DNA from: Acanthopleura granulata
Taxonomy: Eukaryota > Mollusca > Polyplacophora > Chitonida > Chitonidae
DNA: 64,000 nucleotides
NCBI GenBank assembly: GCA_016165875.1
Contig: JABBOT010000004.1
Location: 31,835,866-31,899,865 of the forward strand
Reading direction: 5' to 3'
The position numbers were made by a program, and so were the translations under genes. Below the pieces are notes generated by a model. The model ran no database searches and was not told where the DNA came from. It saw nothing but the letters and a program-made list of their open reading frames with translations. Positions within the stretch are counted from its first letter, which is position 1, and each line of letters starts with the position of its first letter. Below are positions 46,926 through 59,300 of this stretch, in pieces.

Positions 46926-48164
46926 CTTCTGTTCAGAGCTTCCCGAACGGCCAGTGATGCCTTTTTATATTTCGATTCACTTGGGAGGTTCCACCTTTGC
47001 TATAGGAGGAAAACTTTTCCTGAAAATAGAGGTAGGAAAGTTGTTTTGAGGCAGGGAGTTGTTTTGAGGTAAGGAATTGTTTTAAGATCTTTTATCATGA
47101 TCATCATCTCCGGTGAACCAGTGATTAAAATCAAGATTAAAATGTTATCTGTATAAACTATATTATATCACATCTAGATGTAAACATCTTTATGTAAAAA
47201 ATTTTTTACATAAATTAGTGAAGAATGTAACGATTTCCATTTTTGTTCAGGTTCGAGTTCTGCATGCAGTGATTGAGTAAAGTTTTTCACCTCGTATCAC
47301 CTTGTAAGGGGGAAACAACATAATATCCCACACCATTTATGGAGCAGGACAACCAGTTTTCTTGCTGTCCTGCAACTACAGCTTCTTCTTTTTCAAGGCA
47401 TGGTCATTGTTCTAAAAAAAAAACACATTTTCTATTTATATGTGTGTGAATAACAGTTCTCGTTCTGTTACAAGGTTTTGGGGTGAGGTCGGTAATTATC
47501 AGGCCAGCCACGGAAGTGTATATATATACAAATGTCCATCGTCACCTATTTTTGTGACCTGTGTGTCTGTGTGTTCGCCAAAAACTTAAAAACGGACACG
47601 AGTCGCGACGTCAGCATCTGCGTAACTTTGCATAACCAAAAATTAAAACTGTATATGGAAAATAATAGGAGTCGTAGCTCTGACATGAAACCATTTCCAT
47701 TGTTAAAGTACTATAAGTATAATAATGACAATCTGGGAACACATCGCAACACATCGTCACCAAGAATTAAAATTGAATATGGAAAACAGTTAGTGATCTA
47801 GCCGGCCTGGATATCACAGAAATGGAACACATGTGACTTACAACTCATAGTTACATCTGTATCTATGCGTCCACTAAAAACTCAATACAAAATTTTGTAT
47901 ATGCAAAACAACTGGAGTTGTCGTATCTATTTATAAAGTATATTTCAGGACATGGGCAATCTGGTTAGCATGGCAAAGGTGAAAAGTAGCACGTGAGTCA
48001 AGACAAATTGTCTTAGCGCTGTCCAATAAGAATTAAAACTAAATATGGCCCAGACACGAAGTTCATACTTAACTATATAGAATATATAAGCGAAATCGCT
48101 ATCTGGTTACCATGGCAACCATGGAAATAGACAAATGTGAGTCGCAATATAAAAGTTAGGACGG
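46926..48164. repeat. AT-rich DNA with degenerate ~200-bp repeats
   Basis: Between about 47580 and 48150 a loose phrase recurs three or four times: a G/CGCGACxxxxGT part followed by CAAGAATTAAAACT.TATATGG and an ACTGGAGTCGT-like word. A perfect 22-bp palindrome centred on AAAATTTT lies at 47191-47212. No gene is seen. Confidence 0.3.
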
Positions 48165-48265
48165 ATTCATGCAACGGGAAGCAGTCAACAGTTTTCTTTG
48201 ATGACGAAAAGAGGTAATGAACGTCCTAGCAGATGAATAAAATCAGTTTCCGAACAGTTTTAGTA
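48165..48265 (-). repeat. Dispersed repeat fragment
   Basis: GGACGGATTCATGCAACGGG, AACAGTTTTCTTTGATGACG and GATGAATAAAATCAGTTTCC match 22530-22645 and, in reverse, 44500-44600. It belongs to the same family as 31545-31830. Confidence 0.5.
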
Positions 48266-50006
48266 TATATGGTGTCGATAATAGAATATTTATTTTAATA
48301 TCCTTAACATACTTTCTAAGAGTTTTTAAAAAGGGAAATACATTATTAATTAATTGTTATGTCAGGGAGTGTAACTTTGTTAAACCAAAAATGGGTATCA
48401 GTGGGTCTTGAATAAAACTCACTGTCTTAAATTTGATGTATAAAACATCAATGCATGCAAGTCTGCAACCATATTTAAAGTAAAAATGTATTAAAATTGA
48501 TATAAATTTATAAGATAATGCTGCAAATAAAAGTGATTTATTATTTAATAAAATAGCAATCTGATTTTCTTTTTATTAACATTTGATTTAAGGGCTATAG
48601 GCTCAAATTTCAGAAGCAATCTATGTCAGATGGAGTAAATTAATAGCAAACTGTTATATATTTACAACTGTAAATTTGTTCTTTACTTATTTGTCACCGG
48701 CCACAGCCTTGTTGGCCATCTTGTTGAAACAGCATCATTTATTTGACATTTACACCCATGAAGATACCAAAGAGTGTTAGCGATGGCCTGCACCACATAT
48801 TCTGCTTGCGACAATGGTGTGCTGCCAACAAATAAAGTTGAACTAGGCGAACTGGTGGAGGAATTCCTTTTGATGCCGGGTACCACCAGGTGCAGTGACC
48901 CTTTCCGGGGGCAAATACGTCCTTGATCGCTCACGAGCTGCCGACATGAATAGCTTCAAACCGTTCTGGCGGACCGAGTTCGTCTGCTAGAGGTCGTGGT
49001 TCACTTCGAGAGTAACACGACGTATGTCGCTGTCATACGAAGAGAAGAGTTTTGATATACTGTTCGCCATCACAATCAGTTTTATCCCAGCATGGTCGTT
49101 GGTTATAGAATCACTGTAAAATCACTGATAAACATGCAGCAAACCGGTTCAAACTGCCAACCGAGTCAGTGTTTATATCTTAATTTTTTAAATATTGAGA
49201 AAATGTTAGATTTAATGCATGTTCATAAATGATTGTTACACAACCCATTCTATTTAGAAATTCCTTATCCAAGGTCAGGATTAAAAGAAAAGACAACAAA
49301 AATGTAACCAAAGTTATTTCAGAAGTTATTTCAGTTATATGGCAAAGTGGTGAACTACGTACTAGTGACGTCACAACAGAAACAGTTGCCTGCTCGGGTG
49401 GTAGAAATAGTTCACCCCTGCTTACTTTGAACTGCGATATCTCGGTTATCCTACATCACAAAAATGAAAAGTGACGCTTTTTGAACTATGAATAGGGTTC
49501 TTTATCGATTTGGTCGACATATTTGGTCCAGTGTTGTATTTTCTTTTAAACTTCCACCGCCTTCGCCAGCGCCTTACACCACTCTACCACATTCTGTTCG
49601 TTTTATTTTGTACTTGGAGTTGATAATATATTTCATGCTGTCCCTCAACGGAGTTCAATTCGCCGACTTTCCAAATTACTTCATTTGCTGCTTATTAATA
49701 CTTCTTCTTTAAATATAATACAACTTGTGATCTTCACTGAGTATATTGATTCTTCCACAATATCTCTGAAAATATGTAACAGTGTCTATAAGCAATGTAA
49801 TTCAATGGGGAGTCTCCGTCACTCGACAAAGGGAAGCAAATCATAAAACAACTGTGACCTCTGGCTTATCTATTCCACAGGATTGTTTAATTAGCCAAGA
49901 TGAAAGAACCGAATTAAACACTATTTCACAAGTGCACTATACAGTAATGAAATATTAAAATAAATAATGATTTACTACCTTGTATTGCAATTGTGGGACG
50001 CTCTAA
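48266..50006. other. Intergenic downstream of UROC1
   Basis: No gene is supported. The 83-codon minus frame at 48683-48934 has no family I recognise, and none of the other short frames does. Confidence 0.35.
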
Positions 50007-50012
50007 TTTATT
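50007..50012 (-). terminator. Candidate polyadenylation signal of UROC1
   Basis: AATAAA on the minus strand, about 296 bp past the UROC1 stop codon. The position is plausible, but the sequence is AT-rich. Confidence 0.35.
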
Positions 50013-50307
50013 TGTATTGAGGGATTTAAGACTGTTAATTACAGCTCTGAAAATTGGTTTTACACATACACGTTGAGCTTCGAGGGAACTACACTACATT
50101 ATAAATATCAAGACAATACATTTGTACAAACATTTCGGAATCACTTCTACATCACGACTAAAAGTAAAAATGTGATAACCTCTGAAAAAATTGCGAATAC
50201 CAGCCCGAGTATATTACTCCAAGATACAACATCGAATGACAATCCATGGGGTGGTAGTTCGTGATCGCCATTATGAGGTAGACCTCCGAGTGCTCCGTCA
50301 TTAAAAT

Positions 50308-53300
50308 CTACACGCGCAGAGCATTGTCCAGTATGCTGTCGTTATCAATGTCATGGGGAATTGTGACTTTCAGCTTTGAGTTCGATGACATTGCTCCACA
50401 AATGATCTCCTTCGCGTTGTGATTTCCCGCCCAACACCGTCTAGCCACCTACGTTCAAGAACCAAAAAAAAAAAAAAAACAACAAAAAACAAAAACGACA
50501 AAAAAAAAACAAAAACAGATAAGTTGCTTAGAAATAGGAAACGTTGTAATAACTTCATATACAACGGTACCCTGCTAATGCCTTCATAAGGTTAACAGTG
50601 TATTATTAAAAACTATTGAACAGCGTACACTGCGCATGTCTGATTATTTTATGTAAATATGTTGTTGTACTTCCTTTTTCCTTGCTGAATTCCCTTTTAT
50701 GGATTGCTGATCGTAAAGTGAACTAAGGGGAACAACTCTAAATCATACTTTGCAAGATATCTGTCTACTTTTTCACGGATTAAGAGAGGTATTGCATGGT
50801 GCTAAGGGGCATGTAAGTTGTTATTGTGCTGTAGCCTTGTATACTAACAATGATTTCTGTTGAGACCTTGTGCATTAACATTCATTACTCGAATTTAACC
50901 TGATATATACTTGAACTATTAAAGGATTTAGGTAATTAGATGAAGATAATGTAACCAGGTAACATATCCATGAAGTAACGCTATACTTACCCCATTGGAA
51001 ACATCCCAGTCAAGCATTGACTTTGCCCGTGTGCTCGCCTCCTGAAAGTCGACAAAACAGTGGAGGTGTTCATAATTAACGTCAACCAGTTGTTTTTGTG
51101 TGATTCAAATGATCTACTGTATTTTGATATATGATTTTTGTTTTCCTCAGTTCTGGTTGTCAAGTATACCAGACGCGGGTCAGGCACAGACTCCGGGCCC
51201 TGCGGTTTCTTCCACCCATAAATCTGAATGTCGTCATACAAGTACTCATATTCTTGAGTAGGGTGTAAAACAAATGAAACAAATATATAAATGTGTAAAT
51301 ACCTCACTTCCATCCAGAACAAGACCAAAACCACCATTAATTACTTCTCCCCTACAAATCAAAAATAAAACCGAGGCGGATATGAGGCGAGCAGACAGGA
51401 TCGAGAAATAAAGACAAATGATTAGCTAGTGAGTCGAAAATACGCACAGCAAGATATGAAGTAATGAAAAAACGATGGCAGCCCAGTAAGAAGCGTAACA
51501 CCGTGATTACGGACCGAGACCTGCAAAAAATTAGTTCGGGGCCCATGTTTAACTCCTTACATCAGACTACTAACTGCGTTAGTAATCTAATGCGCTAATC
51601 TCCGATTAAGCGGAATTAGACACATTAGAGGGAGTCAAAGAAAGTTTGGACACTAGGTACTGATAAGAGGGGTGCACTGTTTATGAAATTGGGAGCCACG
51701 GTGGCTCAGTCGGTTTGCGCAATGACTTAGAAGCCTCCCACCAATGCGATCGTTGTGAGTCCAAGTCCAGCTCATGCTGGCTTCCTCTCCGGCCGTACGT
51801 GGGAAGGTCTGCTAGCAACCTGTGGATGATCGTGGGTTTCCCCCTGGCTTTGCCCGGTTTCCTCGCACCATAATACTGGTCGCCGTCGTATAAGTGAAAT
51901 ATTCTTGAGTACGGCGTAAAACACGAATCAAATAAATAAATCTTTATGAAAGATGAAGTGAAGACATTTCATAGAACATCCTTGACAGACTTGTTTTTTC
52001 TGTAGTAACACGTGACATTGATTGAAATCATCACACAACACACAGGATCTAACAAATGCTACATGTATAGATGACAATGGTTTGTAACATATTGTGACAT
52101 ATACAAATGTCGCATAACGGGCAGTGTGTAAGGGATTTGTTAAATTTGTAACATATTTTATGTTTATGTCAAGTTATTGTTAACAAGTAAAAGTCTTATA
52201 TGATAAAGGTGAAAAAGAAATCAGTACCACCCGACTCCTCCGCCGTTGTGAAGGGCAACCCAGGTGGCTCCCCTAAAGCTATCACCAATCACGTTCTGCA
52301 CAGCCATATCTGAATGAAATGGACATAAAGAAGTGTTTTATACCTGTGTATTTTTTATATACCGGATTAGAGAATTGTTTATTTGTCTCTGGTCCCTTTG
52401 CATTGTTTTCGTATCACTGTGTAAACCACAGCAGTTTGATTAATTCTAGAAGAGTGATGTCTAGTGAAATGCATTTAACATCAACGTATAGTTAGAATAA
52501 AACCATAACAGAGGTAAACTGATAAGAGGCCGGATCTCACAGGTAAGGTGTGGCCATTTGCTAACTATCACACTGTTGTGGTTGCTCTGGTTTTACTCTC
52601 TGTCTATATTATTTCCCCATCTGATAATATATTAAAGTGAGTACTTAAGCCCTATATTTATACATGAATTACTGGAACCGAAGCCTACACATTACTTGCA
52701 TTTCATTAATTTGTTGAGTTTAACTTGGTAGAATATATAACATGTACCTGCACAAAAGGCGGAGCCGTCATAGATATTGGATGTCTCCCTGTAGGGACTA
52801 TCAGTGCCACTCACATCATGATGGTCTCTGCTGATGACGACTGGGGCCTGCAGGTGAGAATGAAGTCACTTATGTACATGTGTTACTCTGATATTTATAT
52901 CATTCCTTCAGAATACGTAGCCAAGAAAATTTAAATGGATATTCCAATATTTGTATAATCATGACAGCAATAATTAGTGAATTTATCTCATTACTTAATC
53001 ATAACCATACCGAATATGAAATTCTGCTCTAATCCATAACTATATTCGAGATGAAAGTTTCATTTTGGAACTGTAACTTGAGTTTCTTTACTATTTTCAA
53101 CATATTAACACGTTCAAAGGGCTTGTTCTCGTATGCATTAAAGGTAACAGGAAAACAGTGCAGGCTTCAGCTTGTTGAAAGTCTTGGAGTAATTAAACTG
53201 AGACATTAATATGATGGTATATTAAATAATGCGATAATTAAATCACTTTGAGGGAGTTTTACGAAATGATATAACATCATTGAGAGAAATAGGTTAGTGT

Positions 53301-56300
53301 GAATTGACTTCATGTAAAGGACATAATATGAAATCGAACCTTCAGGCTCCCATCTGCTATGGCTTTGTTAAACGCGACCGCTATAGCGGATCGTCCCTTC
53401 ATATCGGCATATAAGATTCGTGCTTTAGAACCAACAACCTAGGACATATAATAAATCTGTGATCATAAAAGCATGTTCGCATACCAATCGTCAACCCCAT
53501 TCTGGAGCAATGTCCACGTAAAGATAATGCAAACTTTGAAAATTGAAACTATATGTGACAGAAATAAGCCAAATATATAAATCAACAGAATGCTATAAAC
53601 AAAAGGTGTATTAGAATATGCTTTACTGGGTTCATTCATAGTCATTCAGTTGGTGAAGTTTAACAGAAAACCCCGTATAACATCTGCTGGGCGAGTAATA
53701 TAAGGCCCTGATTTACTGATGAAGATTGTAAATCATAATGTTTCAATCATACCATTTTATGACCGCCAGCTTGCTTTATCCAATGTATGTTGTCGTTGTA
53801 TTGTTGTCTAGTTGAATCCGGAACTACAAAAATAAAAACTCAACTCAGCAGAGTATTAATCACATTGTTAAGTTTTTGGTACATACATGTAATCATTTCT
53901 GGAGATTTTCAGAGAGATAAAGGGGTACATATCACTGATAAATGTGAGTGTGTAATATACGGATAGATCGACCATGTGACTCGAAGCAATTGCTTTCTTG
54001 CAATGCCTAGCATCATGGAAGAAATCGGGAGCATCCAGTGGATGATTGCGTATTAAATGTGATGACACCATAGCATTTTTATTAATATTAGAGGTATGGC
54101 GTCTAATAAATTGCAATTTTGCATTTGCAGCTTTGCTTACCTAACTGTGCTTATTTATCTATTTATGTAGTTCAGTGGTGTTTTACTTCACTTAAAGAAT
54201 ATTTCACTTAGCCAGCATTATGACCCCTCGGCACAGAGGCCCGCACTGAGCTTAAGTCAGGGTGCTGGGGCGGGGGGGTAAGTTGTTACTTAAACACCTA
54301 CACAGACCGTTAGAGTAACACTCTTATTGAGGTAAATTGATAAGAAGCTGGATTTCATCGGTAACGTGTGAAAACACTGTCGCTGGTGTCCCAGTTTTAC
54401 TCTCTATGCTGTAGTCTTTCACATTTCTTACATCTTCGACATAAAGTTTACGCCTAGGCCATTAGATCCCAATGCTTAGGATCGCACTGCTTTATAGTCT
54501 TGGCAATGTGTGTAAAATTTGAAGGGTACTGTGCATTTTATCACAAAAGCACGAAGCTTGGCACATTTGTAGATTATACGCTTCTGAAGATTTTTAGATG
54601 TAAAGCCATCGCGAAATTGACCTCTTTTGACCCTGGCTTCCATTTTGCTTCCGCCATGATAGAGAAACGTATTTTCTTCATTATCTCAGTACGTGGACGA
54701 ATTGACGTCAGACTCGGCATTCATGTTTTGATGGTCTTTGACATGATGTCATTCAGAACAACATCAGATGCACGTAATACTGTGTACCACGTAAATTAAG
54801 GTCGCTATTACAGAAAACCCGTTAAATTAAATATATTTGTAACCTTAGTTCAGTTTTACACAATGCATGAATGTCAATATCTGTTTTCAGGGTAAGCTAA
54901 TAAATGTAGAAAGTCTGGACCCTGTAAATTGAGTCCTAATTGCTATCACCATTACATGTAAATGGAATGAAGAAACCATTTTAGGTCTAATTGTTTCAGT
55001 ATAGCATTTATGGTCGATGACCCAGTGCAAGAAAGAATTCCAAGCACAGCACAGATAGACAAACACCACGGCCATCATCGAAAAATAAAAACCTGCCCAG
55101 TGCATCTAACCAGACATGACATACCACCCACTCACATTATACTGATACCGAGCCGACAAGTCCTGTTTCTTTGTTTAAAACGTTCACTGCTGAGCTTCGT
55201 GTGAGGCAGAAACAAGAACCATTTTAAAAACCTTTGGTATGAACCAGTCCGGCACTGATCACGGATCTAACGACTGCGACAAGCTGAGAAAGCTGGTCTC
55301 CAAATCATTGGTGATTGGTTACGGGACAGTACTTGCGTAGAAGCCCGGGTTCAAGACAAGTCACATTTCACTACCTCACTGCCTGAGTTCAAATAACTGA
55401 TTAATCCATTGAATAGTGATACATAGGAGTAGAAATGACTAATCTGTCTGACACCTTTGTAGCCAGGTGTGCCGCAAGACAGCTCCGAGTTTATGTATTG
55501 GTATTATGAGTTGCATCTGGAGCTTTTAAAACTACTATCACTACGGAAACTGAATCTGACAAAACTTGCGCCTTGTTCTTCACCTAGCATCACACTAAAT
55601 TATGCACAGTGGTTTCCAGCTCACGTGATAGATATGATCAGTCACAGTAGTGCCCCCTAATAAAGTCGACTTATTCAGCAATGGTTCAGAAGTTCAGAAG
55701 ACAAAATGAATACTCTCAGCAATGTACATGGGCCAGTCTTGGTTGCCACAGCGATTCAGATGTTGCTCCGTCAGAGATAGTCACTCTGCAGCGCTATGTA
55801 CATCGGCCAGGCCTATGAACAAAATGATGCATCGGTGATTGGAGGTTGTGGGAGTATTTGCTTTGACATGTTCCCCGAGTTCGAGATGATCAAGTTCTAC
55901 CATTATACAAGGCATTTTAAGCAACCTGAATGTATACATACCACCAAAGCATGCTGATCAGGCCAAAACATTGGTGGACGTGATGTTACTCATGGGGAAC
56001 CCATTTACAGGTGAGAATAAGGACTTGTCCAAATGAGACACGAAAGACATCATTGACCAAGTTGTGATATATGCACCTAACGAGAGAGAAAATGGACAAG
56101 GTTAATTGATATGTACATGATTGAGTAAGTTTCTGTTGTAATAAACTGACTTCTGTCTGCCATCTGCAAGAGAACCCTCAAAGCCAGAACTGCCGGTCAA
56201 GTTTTTGAAAAATGACTATGGTTTGTTCAAAGGCCTGTACATAGTCTGTCAGACAACAGATGGCTATATGCACGTTTTGTTCCATACCATCCATACACAC

Positions 56301-59300
56301 CATGGCTATTCTTTCAAGGCAAATCATGTCTCAGAAAAGAAATAGGCCTCGCAAGCTCTATACATTGAAAACTAAAGTGAGCAATGTGAGGATGAATGGT
56401 CTCGAGTCTGATGATGTCATCATTCTTAATGAAGCTGTCCTTCGGCATACTGACAAATTGGGTAGCATGGAGCCTCCATCCAATTAAATCATCATCATCA
56501 TCAACTGACAAATTGGCAGCAGTGTGACGAAAAGCACGTTAAGAGCTATCTGGAATTCGAACAAGGCATATTATACAATTATGATTTGTTTTGATTGTAG
56601 CATAACACCATGCTCATGTTTATTTGTGGAAGGTATAAACCATCCATCTTTGACAATTTACTGACGGACTTTCCTACATGTATTAAACAAATTTACACAT
56701 CATAATGCAGGAAGATAAGTGGTCTTCAGTGATTGTTAGACTGTGCAATTACGGTCATACAAGCGTCATCTTCAAATGCCAGGTTTTGAGAGGCAATTAA
56801 AAGGCAAGCATCCTTACCACTAGACATTCGATCTTCTCTAGCAGATTATGCAGACACATTTTAAGGGGACATGGATCCAGTGTTTTGTGCACTCAAGCAA
56901 AAGTATCAGCTTACTCCTTCTAGCTTCTGCGCATAATGGATGTTGTGAGACATGAGGAGGGGGGCCACCTTTGGTTACATCACAGGTAATAATGCTCACC
57001 TGGTAATATTCTAAATTATGCCAGTGCACAGTAGAACCATCAAAACAATTGTAAAATTCCCGTAGCATGCCTTGTTCTAAAGATATTCAAGAAAATGATT
57101 TTTCGACAATGGCGGAAACAAAATGGCCACCAGGATCAAGAGAGTGCATATTCTGGATAGCTCTACATCTGGAAATCAGCAGAAGCACCTAATTTACCAC
57201 TCTGCCAAGTTTCATGCTTTTATAGCAAAATGTATAATTTTGCACACATCGCCTAATACTCAGTTTATGTGACAGAAGAAAGCCAATATAGGAAAAAGCT
57301 GACTGAAGCAAAGCATAGGATATGTGGCGGTTTAGGCACGGCTGTAACAGACAGAACGCGTTCACTATGTCTACAAGTACCTTAGCTGTCAATCATTGGC
57401 TGACCACGGACTGAAAACTGAGCGTGAAATTCATGTAAACAGAAATCACGCATTAGAATAAGATTTTCGGGTTCACATGTCAGTTCTATCATTTTGAAGT
57501 GAATTCGCGTTGAGGGGATTGTCGCATTACATGAACTATATCCCGAAAACTGGGTCTTCACACAAGTCAATGGTTTCGGTTAAAATCTATGCTCGGCGTG
57601 ATTTAGTTTACGTGCATGCATTGTAGACCTGGAATCCATGTAAAAGTTGAAATTTTGTGGTTTATTTTAAATTAACCCTTTATTTAAGAAAACAACAGAA
57701 CATGGAGGTCACCTTCACAGACTCGAACCAACGACCTCCCGGTTCGAACAAAATCATTGTGAACTAAGATATATTCGCTAACAAATATACTATACAACCA
57801 CGAGATCTGTGAAGTCAGCATTTACTTCTTCAACATCAGTGTATCAAACAAAAGACAAAGTTGTTGTTTTAACCATGAAAGTAATCGTGTCCTAGAAAGA
57901 TCTTATGGATAAAGTTGAGAAGCTTATGATAAAATCCTACAAAAACTGTAAATCAGGACTTGAAAGGGTCGAAAACTGCATCAAATTGACCCAAATTAAC
58001 AGCAACTGCACCGAGGGTTACTGAACTAAGGTACATACGTATAATCATCTCAGATGCTACCTGGTTCAACCCTTCCAAGTTGAAATTCCTTGAGGTATAC
58101 ACGCATACCTTGCTGATTTTCTACATTTTTCAAACTGTTCCAATTGAAATTCCGTGTGGTTGTAGATGAATACCATGTTGATTTTTTTGTTAGTTTGCAG
58201 GGCACCTTGAACGAATGTTGATTTGTGCAAGTGACAACATTGGTGGCCGGTACACTGTTCGAGTGAGCATGTGGGAGATATATTGTTCCCAGTGGGGAAA
58301 ATGTATTTAAGAGGTGGGATTCCTGAGTATTTATGTTTCACACAGGTCGATGATACATGCATTAGTTCATTAACATTCGAAGCATATGCGGAATTGCCAA
58401 GATGAGTATTGGGCATTTTCATTTGGCTAAAGCATCTATAACGAATCCAAAATCGACACTGTATTATAAACGTTTGTAAACTAATATTATAAGTTTCAAA
58501 TTTACAACAGTATTATTTTGTGGATGCATCAGTTGTGGGCCAAATCCCTGCCTTACCGCCTAATCTCCATTAAACTGAAAGTTGACAAAGTGTTTTGAAA
58601 ATCAAGTACCTCCGTTTTCTAATATGTTGGTCAAGACGTGTTCTGCAATCTTGTCGGTTGTCTCTAAGTCTGAGGAATCCCCGGAAGTACATATCCAGCT
58701 GAACATAAAAAAGATCAAACTGATATAACAAACTAAATGACGAGGTTATAGAAGTGTTTTTATGTATATAGACTTTAAATCAGTTTAGGAGCCTGTGCTT
58801 AATATGAAGTTGAATTGAGGCTAAAAGGTTCATCAAAAAGACACTATTACCGAAAAGGCCCAAACCCCAGGGAGAAAATATCGCCCATGATGTCTTGAAC
58901 GTATGATGGATATCGGAAGTGGGTTCCACACATGTCATCCACTTTTCCCACATCAGCACCTGAACGAGTAGAAAACCATAAGATCGACAGACAGCATTAT
59001 GATGTAATTATATTTTAGCGCAATGCTTCATGGGATATGAAATTGAGCCAGGATTATTGTAAAAATAGATCTGCTATACAGAAAGATGTAATGAGGCACT
59101 TATTAATCACTCTTATCGGCTGGAACAAGCGGTTCTATAAATCTAAGAGTCCTATACCAGCTATGAACCGGAATGGGTCTTCTGTTTCAATAAAGCAAGA
59201 CCAATTTGCAAAGTAACCTGTAAGCCGTCTGTGTGGTTGCTTTTGTCAGTCCGTGTGTTTAATTTGTGACATCCTATCTCATAACATGAGTCATTCGTTT

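Noticed and set aside
47191..47212. Perfect 22-bp palindrome
   Set aside because: It is an isolated A/T palindrome in AT-rich DNA with no associated gene or repeat; probably chance.
48683..48934. 83-codon minus frame considered as a last UROC1 exon
   Set aside because: The UROC1 C-terminus and stop are found at 50308-50448 in the right frame; this frame has no similarity to the enzyme.
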